DNA of 64,000 bases. Origin: Eikenella halliae. GTDB taxonomy: Bacteria > Pseudomonadota > Gammaproteobacteria > Burkholderiales > Neisseriaceae. A program made the position numbers and the translations under genes. Of this stretch, positions 25,310 through 32,404 are shown piece by piece. The first letter of the stretch is position 1; each line of letters starts with the position of its first letter. Below the pieces are notes generated by a model. That model had not been told where the DNA came from and ran no database searches. It saw nothing but the letters and a program-made list of their open reading frames with translations. The stretch covers positions 18,675 through 82,674 of the forward strand of contig NZ_LXSQ01000017.1 in NCBI RefSeq assembly GCF_001648475.1, written 5' to 3'.

Positions 25310-25975
25310 TTACTTCCTTTTCATCTTTGGCCGGAACAAATGCTTGGCATCGAAGCCTTTGTTGCCGATTTTGTCTTGGTCGGGCACGCTCGGGCTGGTT
25401 TCGGCCTCGTTTTTGAGCTGCGAGAGGTATGCGCAAAGGTGTTGCCACACGATATCGGGGTCAATGTAGATACCGAGTGCGGAGAGCTGGGGGTTGGCGT
25501 AATAGGCAAACCTGCCTTCCTGCCAGCTGCGCAATCCGGTTTCGCACTCCAGCAGCAGCGGCGCGGCGGGCAATTCCTCCCGCGAGACTACGGTTTCGGC
25601 CTGGAATTTTTCGTTTGCACTCAATAAGTAGTCTCCATATTGCGGCAGGCAATATTCGCCGCCGTCGTGAAAACGGATTTGGGGGTAAATATCCCGGCCG
25701 GGATGCGACGGGCGGCGGATCACCTCGGCCACGTCGAACGAGGTGTAAACGCGCGCGCCCGTGTTGAACAAATACACGCGCAGCCTGCCCACATACAGCG
25801 CCGACATGGTCACGCACGCGCCGTATTCCTTCTCCCACCCGGCGGGCGGCTCGGGCAGGCCGTGCGGGATTTCGGCATCCGGGCTCTGGCGGCGGTCGAA
25901 CACCAGCACGGGGTCGATGCCGTATTTGGCTACTTTGTGGTCGTAAAAGTCTTTAAATTTACTGATGATTTTCAC
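25310..25975 (-). CDS. Unknown protein, downstream paralogue, between rtcB and prfH
   Basis: A 221-residue soluble protein of a family I cannot name. It starts with GTG at 25975, four bases after its paralogue's stop. The N-terminus MKIISKFKDFYDHKVAKYG and the C-terminal GNKGFDAKHLFRPKMKRK nearly match the upstream gene at protein and DNA level; the centre differs. Visible shared features: DPVLVFDRRQ, a WEKEYGAC motif with one Cys, GEYCLPQY with a second Cys, and GIYIDPDIVWQHLC. The tight packing between rtcB and prfH suggests a role in the same RNA repair process, such as substrate binding or damage sensing. That is inference. Confidence 0.85.
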   Translation of the reverse strand: MKIISKFKDFYDHKVAKYGIDPVLVFDRRQSPDAEIPHGLPEPPAGWEKEYGACVTMSALYVGRLRVYLFNTGARVYTSFDVAEVIRRPSHPGRDIYPQIRFHDGGEYCLPQYGDYLLSANEKFQAETVVSREELPAAPLLLECETGLRSWQEGRFAYYANPQLSALGIYIDPDIVWQHLCAYLSQLKNEAETSPSVPDQDKIGNKGFDAKHLFRPKMKRK

Positions 25976-25979
25976 GGCA

Positions 25980-26675
25980 TCATTTCCTTTTCATTTTCGG
26001 CCGGAACGAATACTTGGCATCAAAGCCTTTGTTGCCGATTTTGTCTTGGTCGGGCACGGGCGGGCTGGTTTCGGCCTCGCTTTTGAGTTGCGAGAGGTAT
26101 TCGCAAAGGTGCTGCCACACGATATCGGGGTCGATATACACGCCGAGGCCGGAGAGTTGCGGGTTTTCGGCAAAACTTTGGCGGCTGTTGAGCCGGGTGG
26201 GCCGGTTTGGGTCGGCGTAATAGGCGAGCAGCAGCGGCATATGGCGGTATTTGGCGATGATGGGATGGCTACGGCTGCAGCGGCGGGGGCTGAAGTCGGG
26301 CGTTTGGCTGTGGCGATACCCCGGCCAGTAGTAATTATGGCATTGCGGCAGGCAGTATTCGCTGCCGTCGAGGAAGCGCACCATGCTCAAGGGAAATCGG
26401 TGGCGGCGGTGTTGCAGATACACGGTATCAATGTCGTATGAGCTGTACACCTGCTTCTCGACGGCAAACAGGAACACGCGCAGATTGCCGATATACAGCT
26501 CGGACACCACGGCGCACGCGCCGTATTCCTTCTCCCACTCGGCAGGCGGCTTAGGTAGGCTGCGCAGGATTTCAGCATCTGGCGGTTGGCGGCGGTCAAA
26601 AACCAGCACGGGGTCGATGCCGTATTTGGCCACTTTGTGATCGTAAAAATCTTTAAATTTACTGATGATTTTCAT
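25980..26675 (-). CDS. Unknown protein, upstream paralogue, between rtcB and prfH
   Basis: A 231-residue paralogue of the next gene, starting with ATG four bases after the rtcB stop. It shares the first 30 residues and the last 70 almost exactly, while the middle (about 60-160) is divergent and contains an extra His/Arg/Cys-rich stretch (RRCSRSHPIIAKYRH). The pattern of near-identical ends and divergent centre points to tandem duplication followed either by selection on the centre or by gene conversion of the ends. No transmembrane segment or known catalytic motif is seen. Function unknown; the context says RNA or ribosome repair. Confidence 0.85.
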   Translation of the reverse strand: MKIISKFKDFYDHKVAKYGIDPVLVFDRRQPPDAEILRSLPKPPAEWEKEYGACAVVSELYIGNLRVFLFAVEKQVYSSYDIDTVYLQHRRHRFPLSMVRFLDGSEYCLPQCHNYYWPGYRHSQTPDFSPRRCSRSHPIIAKYRHMPLLLAYYADPNRPTRLNSRQSFAENPQLSGLGVYIDPDIVWQHLCEYLSQLKSEAETSPPVPDQDKIGNKGFDAKYSFRPKMKRK

Positions 26676-26679
26676 GCCA

Positions 26680-27819
26680 TCACTCCCCGCAGCCGCCGTT
26701 GGTTTTGTAGGTGAGCACCGGCTTGAGGCGGGCTATCGGCTCGATCAGGCCGGTCTGCCGCATGGCTTCGATGATGCTGTCGATGTTTTTGTAGGCCTGA
26801 GGGGCTTCTTCAAAAATCAAGGCTTTGTCGGCGCACACCACGATGCTGCCGAAAGTGGTGCGGCGCAGGCTGTCGGCACTGTATTTGTGCGACAGGCGGC
26901 CTTTGCATTCGCCGCGCTGCCATTTCCGCCCCGCACCGTGGGCGAGCGAATTGAGGGAGACCGTGCAATCAGCGGCCGGTTCGACTAAATAGCTGTAGTC
27001 GCCGCGCGAGCCGGGAATCAGCACCAGGCCGCAGTCGGACGGGGTGGCGCCTTTGCGGTGCAGCCAGCCGGTTTCGCCGCCGATTTCGGTGTGCTGCAGG
27101 AAGTTGTGGTGCACATCGAGCAGGCGGCGACCTTCGGCATGCCACCGCTCAAACATGCGCTCGGCAATCAGCAGGCGGTTGGCGCAGGCAAAGGTCAGCG
27201 CATCGTCGTGTTCGGCCAGGTAGGCGGCGGCCTCGGGGCTGTTTTCAGGTAGCCCTTGATGGCCGTGCGCGTCCACATGGCGGCGCAAAACCTGCTGGCC
27301 GAGCCCGCGCGAGCCGCTGTGCACGAACAGTTGCAGGCAGTCGGTATTGAAGTTTTCAGGTAGCCTTTCGGGGCGGTAAACAGTATCTACGGTTTGCAGC
27401 TCGGCAAAATGGTTGCCGCCGCCGATGGTGCCTAAGGCTACCTGAAAAGGATGCTGCGGCAGGATGCCGTTAATCCGTACCTGCCAGCTTTCATTCAGCG
27501 GCGCATCAATGCTACCGAGCTGTTTGGCCAACTTGGCGGGTTTGGCTTTGTGTGCAGGCAAATCGGTTTGCCACAGCGCCATGCCGCAGCCGATGTCGTT
27601 GCCGATGAGCGCGGGATAAAAACGGCCGAGGCTGAAAAATGCCGCGCCGATGGGATAACCGCGCCCGGCGTGCAAATCGGGCATACCGGCCACCCGGCGC
27701 ATCTGCGGCAGGCGGGCGGTGGTTTGGAGTTGTTGGACGGCGTTGCCTTCAATCCAGGTGTTTGAATCGGCTATTAAAACAATGTTTTCAGAAATGATTT
27801 GGGGATTTTGTGTGCCCAT
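26680..27819 (-). CDS. rtcB: RNA-splicing ligase RtcB (RtcB2 type)
   Basis: A 379-residue ligase that joins RNA 3'-phosphate or 2',3'-cyclic phosphate to 5'-OH using GTP and Mn2+. Metal ligands are visible in MPDLHAGRGYPIG, LIGNDIGCGMA, GTIGGGNHFAE and VHSGSRGLG; the guanylylated His is in NSLAHGAGRKWQR, and NGGCGE ends the protein. It is shorter than housekeeping RtcB, as in the PrfH-linked subgroup. ATG 27819 is chosen with AAGAAAG upstream; the frame opens earlier at 27906. Two DUS words are in frame (PFQVALG, ERLPENF) and a third matches partly (QGLPENS). No rtcA or RtcR is adjacent. Confidence 0.93.
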   Translation of the reverse strand: MGTQNPQIISENIVLIADSNTWIEGNAVQQLQTTARLPQMRRVAGMPDLHAGRGYPIGAAFFSLGRFYPALIGNDIGCGMALWQTDLPAHKAKPAKLAKQLGSIDAPLNESWQVRINGILPQHPFQVALGTIGGGNHFAELQTVDTVYRPERLPENFNTDCLQLFVHSGSRGLGQQVLRRHVDAHGHQGLPENSPEAAAYLAEHDDALTFACANRLLIAERMFERWHAEGRRLLDVHHNFLQHTEIGGETGWLHRKGATPSDCGLVLIPGSRGDYSYLVEPAADCTVSLNSLAHGAGRKWQRGECKGRLSHKYSADSLRRTTFGSIVVCADKALIFEEAPQAYKNIDSIIEAMRQTGLIEPIARLKPVLTYKTNGGCGE

Positions 27820-27835
27820 AATGTACTTTCTTGCG

Positions 27836-27920
27836 GCGGATAAATCCGTTTGCGCACGGCTCTGCCAAGCACGCGTAAACGCGGCGGCAACAGCTCGAAA
27901 CGGCAAATAAATTTATCCGC
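27836..27920 (-). ncRNA. Strongly folding RNA leader directly upstream of rtcB
   Basis: Read on the minus strand, this 85-base stretch nests four stems: a 10-bp base stem GCGGATAAAT/ATTTATCCGC, then CCGTTT/AAACGG stacked directly on it on one strand with a seven-base bulge (TTATTTG) on the other. Next come GCT/AGC plus TGCC/GGCA with a small internal loop, and an apical CGCG-TTTA-CGCG hairpin. It ends 16 bases before the rtcB ATG. It could be a regulatory leader or a substrate-mimicking RNA for the ligase. No tRNA or Y-RNA signature is definite. Confidence 0.45.
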
Positions 27921-28215
27921 AGAATGCAAACAGCAGGCGCGGCAAAGCAGCGCATCAAATGCAGTTTGTAAAATAGGGAGAAAGCAGCCCGAAGCGGGCG
28001 GCACAGAAAAAGGGAATGGCCTTAGGCTTCTGAGCTGCAAAGGATTGAGCGGAGGATTGAAGTGTACGGCATAGCCAGCTCCTTTCTTTGCAGTGGTGAA
28101 TGAATCATGAAAACCCGCGCATAGTAGCGGCCGGATACCGGCTGCGGCAAGTGCACGGCAGAAAAGGCGGGAGGATTGTTGTATTTTTCCCGCACCATAC
28201 CAGGTGTAGAAAACA

Positions 28216-28257
28216 ATAAAAACCGGCTGTCTAATCCATCAGACAGCCGGTTTCGAA
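28216..28257. terminator. Rho-independent terminator of the roadblock gene
   Basis: A 13-bp perfect stem (AAACCGGCTGTCT at 28220-28232, complement at 28241-28253) with a T run on the minus-strand exit. It is one of the few terminators here not built from uptake sequences. The region between it and the rtcB leader (27921-28215) shows no gene. Confidence 0.85.
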
Positions 28258-28265
28258 TATGGCAA

Positions 28266-28622
28266 TTAGCCCAAGTTGCGTTCGGCGTTAATCAGGGAAC
28301 GGCGAGCCAGAGCCAAGTTGGCTTTGCTTTTATCCAATACAGAATACAGGAAGAGGCCGTCATGACGCGGCAGCGGGCGCAGCAGGTGGTACTGGGTGCC
28401 CAAAGTCATCAAAATGTCTTCAACTTCATCCTTCAAACCAAGCATCTGCATGGTTTTCTTTTTGGCACGAATTACCTCAGTGTTACCTGCGGCAGCAATT
28501 TCCAAATCGATTGAGGGGCTGCCGCCGCCGGCCAACAACATGCCGCTGGAGTAATCCACGACTGCGGCAGCCAGAGCGCCATCCACGTTCAACATTTCCG
28601 CTACGGTTTTATCGTAATTCAT
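28266..28622 (-). CDS. Roadblock/LC7-like small protein
   Basis: A 118-residue protein with the alternating beta-alpha pattern of roadblock/LC7 proteins: LNVDGALAAAVVDYSSGMLLAGGG (first strands), an amphipathic helix, MTLGTQYHLLRPLPRHDGLFLYSVLDKSKANLALARRSL (final strand-helix). In bacteria such proteins often regulate small GTPases such as MglA, but no GTPase gene is adjacent. ATG 28622 is preferred to an upstream GTG at 28640, which overlaps the GGAG site. Confidence 0.7.
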   Translation of the reverse strand: MNYDKTVAEMLNVDGALAAAVVDYSSGMLLAGGGSPSIDLEIAAAGNTEVIRAKKKTMQMLGLKDEVEDILMTLGTQYHLLRPLPRHDGLFLYSVLDKSKANLALARRSLINAERNLG

Positions 28623-29134
28623 TTTCGACAAGATCTCCACAAAAACAAAATAAAAACAAATAATTTAAGCTTCCCGAAACCAATTCATACTCTCTACTTT
28701 GTAACTCAGGAAGGTTTGGCAGGCTTTATTATCCAAACAACATCGCCCACTTCTATTAGTGAGTTGGACTAGGCAGCTGGCTGAAAAAGCTTTTCCGCCC
28801 TGCCCAACGCTGAATCGCAGTATATGCCTTTTGCTTTTCAAAGTAAATATTAACACCGACATAATTGTATGTATTTGATGCATGACAATTTCGGGCACAC
28901 CCACCTTGGCATCATAATATGCTTGTTTTTTATCCCATAAAGCCAAAACTGCCCATACGTTTGCCACCGTCAAACACTGCCCGGACAGCCTATCTTTTAC
29001 ACGACATAACCGTTTTTCCAGCCCGTCCCACTCCCCATCCGCCACTCCCCCATCTCTACCCTAGCACGGCAAAGAAGACCTTTGCACCATGCAGGCTTAT
29101 AATTCCGCTTTCCTTCTTTTTCAGGTAGCCTCAC
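28623..29134. other. Intergenic region with no supported gene
   Basis: About 510 bases of lower GC between the roadblock gene and folP. A minus-strand frame of 126 codons (29045 to 28665) exists but has no ribosome site, no family resemblance and an odd composition, so I do not call it. Apart from a DUS at 29121, just before the folP ATG, nothing else is visible. Confidence 0.5.
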
Positions 29135-29977
29135 ATGACACAACCCACCTGGCAAGCCGGGCGTTTCCGCATCGACTTATCCGCGCCCAAAATCATGGGC
29201 ATCGTCAACCTCACCCCCGATTCCTTCTCCGACGGCGGCACTTATTCCCGCAGCGCCCGCGCCGCCCTCGCCCATGCCGAACGCCTGCTGGCCGAAGGCG
29301 CGCACATTCTCGACATCGGCGGCGAATCCACCCGCCCCGGCGCCGCCCACGTTCCCCCCGAAGAAGAATGGGCGCGGCTGCAGCCCGTTGTGGAAGAAAT
29401 CGCCAAATGGAACGTCCCCCTCAGCGTGGACACCCGCCGCAGCACCATCATGCAACGCCTGCTTGGCGACGGCCTCTCCGACATCATCAACGACATATCC
29501 GCCCTGGCAGACGGCGGCGCCATCGAACTGCTCGCCGCCCACCCCGACACCGGTATCTGCCTGATGCACATGCAGGGTTTGCCCGAAACCATGCAAAACA
29601 ACCCGCAATACCAAGATGTGGTGGCCGAAGTGGCAGGCTACCTGAAAGCCCGCGCCCAAGCCTGCCGATCCGCCGGTATCCGCTCCGAACGCATTGTGCT
29701 CGACCCCGGCATCGGCTTCGGCAAAAACCTCCAACACAACATCCAACTCATGCGCCACCTGCCCGATTTGCAAGCGCAAACCGGCCTGCCCCTGCTCGTC
29801 GGCGTATCGCGCAAACGCATGATCGGCGAAATCACCGGCGAGGCCGAACCCGCCCAACGCATCCACGGCAGCGTGGCCGCCGCCCTCTATGCCGCAGAAC
29901 GCGGCGCCGCCATCCTGCGCGTACACGACGTGAAAGCCACTGCCGACGCGCTGAAAGTGTGGCAGGCTTTGCGTTAG
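29135..29977 (+). CDS. folP: Dihydropteroate synthase
   Basis: A 280-residue enzyme joining p-aminobenzoate to the pterin diphosphate in folate synthesis; the sulfonamide target. Motifs: MGIVNLTPDSFSDGG (about 21-35), DIGGESTRPGA (61-71), DPGIGFGKNLQHN (about 190) and GVSRKRMIG (about 227). A DUS is in frame as AGYLKARA (29636). It begins six bases after another DUS. The neighbour glmM, often linked to folP, is not here. Confidence 0.96.
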   Translation: MTQPTWQAGRFRIDLSAPKIMGIVNLTPDSFSDGGTYSRSARAALAHAERLLAEGAHILDIGGESTRPGAAHVPPEEEWARLQPVVEEIAKWNVPLSVDTRRSTIMQRLLGDGLSDIINDISALADGGAIELLAAHPDTGICLMHMQGLPETMQNNPQYQDVVAEVAGYLKARAQACRSAGIRSERIVLDPGIGFGKNLQHNIQLMRHLPDLQAQTGLPLLVGVSRKRMIGEITGEAEPAQRIHGSVAAALYAAERGAAILRVHDVKATADALKVWQALR

Positions 29978-29992
29978 GCTGTTCCAGCATTA

Positions 29993-30027
29993 AAAAGGCT
30001 ACCTGAAAACCATTTTTCAGGTAGCCT
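29993..30027 (+). terminator. DUS terminator after folP
   Basis: Inverted DUS at 29996 and 30016 with an A-rich lead and a CTCTTT exit, directly before a Correia-type element. Confidence 0.7.
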
Positions 30028-30053
30028 CTTTCCTGCTAATCAGCCCGCCGAAC

Positions 30054-30178
30054 TATAGTGGATTAAAATAAGAATGGGACAAGGCGGTAAGAATGGGACA
30101 AGGCGGCGAGCCGCAGACAGTATGAGTAATACGGCAAGGCGAACCAACGCTGTAGCATTCTTATTTTAATTCACTATA
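30054..30178. mobile_element. Correia-type repeat element, copy A
   Basis: It runs from TATAGTGGATTAAAATAAG to its complementary right end CTTATTTTAATTCACTATA, with the core motif GGCGAGCCGCAGACAGTA of neisserial Correia elements. It is 125 bases long because a 19-base unit is tandemly duplicated (30069-30087 and 30088-30106); without it the size is 106, the short Correia class. Its right end overlaps and ends the MFS gene. Confidence 0.85.
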
Positions 30179-31408
30179 TCTTTCCGAACCGTATTCAAAC
30201 AGCTGCCCGCTGAAGGCGAAGGCGGCGCACACCAGCAGCGCCAAGACTGCCGCCACGCTGTAGGAAGCAGGATAGCCCCACTGTTCGGCCAGGCGCAGGC
30301 CGGCGAAGCCCGCGGCGTAGGTGCCGGCCAGCAGCACGGAGAATTGCAGGCTGCTATCCAGCGCGGCGGTGGCGGGCTCGGATTTGTCCATCATCAGCGC
30401 CAGCATCACGGGCAGCAGCAGGGTGTAGCTCAGGCTCAGCGCCACGATTTGCAGCGGCGGCAGCCAATGGTGCAGCGCGGCGGCACGGTCTATCCAGGCA
30501 AAGGACGCCACCAATGGCAGTTGCAGCGCGCACAGCGCGGTTACGATGCGCCGCCGCGACTGCTTGCGCGCCAGATAGCCCGCCAGCGGCGTAACCGTCA
30601 TGCAGGCAAGCGGGATGGCCACGGCCAGAATCGTGCCGGTTTGCGCGGGGCTGAAGCCCAAATCGCCCAGCTTGGGCACGAAGGTGGCGGCAATCCAGGC
30701 ATAAGGCGTGGCGGAGGCGGCCAAAAGCAGCAGCCAGCGCAGGCCGCGCCCGGGAAGCCGCCAGAAGCCGAGCATGCGGGCAAACAGCGTGCCGAACCCG
30801 GCGGTGGGCGGCGTATCGGCCTCCGGCTCGCGGTAAAACCACACTTGCAGCAGCAACAAAACGTTGAACAGCAACACCAGCCCCATGGCGGCCTGCCAGC
30901 CCAAGCGGCGGAACACCAGCAGCACCAGCGCGCCGCCAATCATTTTCCCGGCGCGGGCGGCAACGGTTTGAATCACGCCGCCGAAACCGCGCTCGCGGTA
31001 GGGCAACAAAACGCAGCTTAAGCCGAGCACAGCGCAGCCGTAGAGCGTGCCGCAGGCGCACAGCAGCAGGCAGGCGGCGGCCAGCGGCGGGAAGCTATGC
31101 AGCGGGTTGATGGCGAGCAACACCAGCAGGGCCAGGCCGATGCCGCCGAGCGACACCAGCATCCAGCCGCGAAAGCGCCCGCAGCGGCCGATGCGGTAGC
31201 GCTCGATCAGGGTGGAAAACAGGATTTTGCCGCTCTCCACGCTGCCGATCAGGTAAATCCAGCCTAGCTGCTTCAGGTTGAAGCCGCCGCTTTTGAGGAT
31301 GGTCATCAGCGCCACCAGATAAAAGCCGATGAGGGTGAATTTGTAGGTGCCGGCGGTGGCGAGCAGCAGCCAGTCGCGCCGGTTCGGACGGGATGAATCG
31401 TGTGCCAC
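30161..31408 (-). CDS. MFS permease, possibly RhtX/FptX-like siderophore importer
   Basis: A 415-residue protein with about 12 hydrophobic segments in two halves, split by a loop near residues 190-215 (YREPEADTPPTAG). It resembles AmpG-like single-chain permeases, some of which (RhtX/FptX) import ferric siderophores. The nearby TonB receptor makes that role attractive but unproved. The start is GTG 31408, with GAGGAGG overlapping the upstream gene's stop; no ATG fits. The last five codons and the stop (YSELK*) come from the inverted end of Correia copy A, so the natural C-terminus has been replaced. Confidence 0.75.
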   Translation of the reverse strand: MAHDSSRPNRRDWLLLATAGTYKFTLIGFYLVALMTILKSGGFNLKQLGWIYLIGSVESGKILFSTLIERYRIGRCGRFRGWMLVSLGGIGLALLVLLAINPLHSFPPLAAACLLLCACGTLYGCAVLGLSCVLLPYRERGFGGVIQTVAARAGKMIGGALVLLVFRRLGWQAAMGLVLLFNVLLLLQVWFYREPEADTPPTAGFGTLFARMLGFWRLPGRGLRWLLLLAASATPYAWIAATFVPKLGDLGFSPAQTGTILAVAIPLACMTVTPLAGYLARKQSRRRIVTALCALQLPLVASFAWIDRAAALHHWLPPLQIVALSLSYTLLLPVMLALMMDKSEPATAALDSSLQFSVLLAGTYAAGFAGLRLAEQWGYPASYSVAAVLALLVCAAFAFSGQLFEYGSERYSELK

Positions 31409-31419
31409 GGGCGGCCTCC

Positions 31420-31827
31420 TCAGGCTTTTTCCGGCCTGAAGGCGGCCAGCGCGGCTTCGGCGCTGCGGATGGCGGCGGCGTAGTCGGCTTCCACAATGTA
31501 GTTCACGCCGAGCGTGGGCGCCATTTTGCCCGACTGCTGCCGCATCAAGTCCAGCTGTTGGGCATCGGGCTCGATCAGCAGCATGGCGGCGCAGCGTTCG
31601 TCCAGCAGCGGGCGGTGGGCGCGTATCCAATCGAGATAGAGCTTGCGGTCGGCCACAATCTGGGCTTCTTCCTTTTGCAGGCGCATCGGGGCGCACACGG
31701 TGGCCAGGCGCGGGTGGCTTTGCAGCAGCACTTCGAATGCGTCGAGCCAGGCGGCAAACAGGGAAACGCCGACCAGGTCGGTGTAAAAAATGGTGCCTTG
31801 GGGCAGGGTTTTGACGGGGGTGAACAT
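31420..31827 (-). CDS. Hypothetical 135-residue protein upstream of the MFS permease
   Basis: A soluble protein beginning MFTPVKTLPQGTIFYTDLVG, with no signal peptide. Helical stretches and a DRKLYLDWIRAHRPLL motif suggest an alpha/beta fold with some resemblance to STAS-like small proteins, not a firm match. Its TGA at 31420 is inside the ribosome site of the MFS gene, so the two are coupled. A helper or regulator of the uptake system is likely from position only. Confidence 0.7.
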   Translation of the reverse strand: MFTPVKTLPQGTIFYTDLVGVSLFAAWLDAFEVLLQSHPRLATVCAPMRLQKEEAQIVADRKLYLDWIRAHRPLLDERCAAMLLIEPDAQQLDLMRQQSGKMAPTLGVNYIVEADYAAAIRSAEAALAAFRPEKA

Positions 31828-31950
31828 GGTGGATTCCTTTTTGGTGTGGATTTGGTGGTTTCAGGTAGCCTCGATGCCTTTGCAGCCGTGTTGGGGTGGG
31901 GCTACCTGAAAACGTAAACTTTCGCGGAGTTCAAACCAACTCTGCTTTTT

Positions 31951-32056
31951 TATAGTGAATTAAATTTAAACCAGTACAGCGTTGCCTCGCCTTGCCGTAA
32001 CGTGTGTACTGTCTGCGGCTCGCCGCCTTGTCCTGATTTAAATTTAATCCACTATA
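31951..32056. mobile_element. Correia-type repeat element, copy B
   Basis: 106 bases from TATAGTGAATTAAATTTAAA to its complement ending ATCCACTATA, with the standard core (CAGTACAGCGTTGCCTCGCC, ACTGTCTGCGGCTCGCCGCC). It is flanked by TTTT on the left and by GGTAGCCT on the right, which together would rebuild most of a DUS, so it seems to have inserted into an uptake sequence at a TA. Confidence 0.9.
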
Positions 32057-32273
32057 GGTAGCCTTTGCCGCCTTATGCCGCATGGGGCTACCTGAAAAGG
32101 GAAGCGCGGCAAAATGCCGTCCTGCGGTCTGACTATCCTCTCTATCCAACGGAAAAGGGCGGGCAGGCGGCGCCAGCGTGCCGCAGGCGGGCTACCTGAA
32201 AAGGAAGCAGGGCAGCAGGGCGGGATAAAACCTGCACTTGCAGTGTTTCAGGTAGCCTGATCGTGCCGCGAAC

Positions 32274-32395
32274 AGGCTACCTGAAAATTATTCGGCCGCG
32301 TTCGCTCCGTTGAAGTTCGCGCTTTAGTTCCGCAGAAACGGCCTCATTCGTGGGTTGCGTGTTAACTTCGTTGAAGCTGTGCTTTCAGGTAGCCT
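32274..32395. repeat. DUS cassette in the multi-DUS intergenic region
   Basis: Forward DUS at 32275 and reverse DUS at 32382 bound 100 bases ending in GTTAACTTCGTTGAAGCTG before the right DUS, the same right half as the other cassettes. The whole spacer 31828-32404 holds seven DUS copies and Correia B but no gene. The right end probably terminates the TonB receptor mRNA. Confidence 0.6.
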
Positions 32396-32404
32396 CCGTT
32401 TTGC

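Noticed and set aside
27836..27920. Sigma-54 promoter before rtcB, as in E. coli rtcBA
   Set aside because: TTGGCAGAGCCGTGC has a GG and GC pair, but they are one base too close, and no RtcR gene is nearby.
28665..29045. 126-codon minus-strand frame
   Set aside because: No ribosome site, no family resemblance, odd composition and no operon partner; more likely chance in a 500-base gap.
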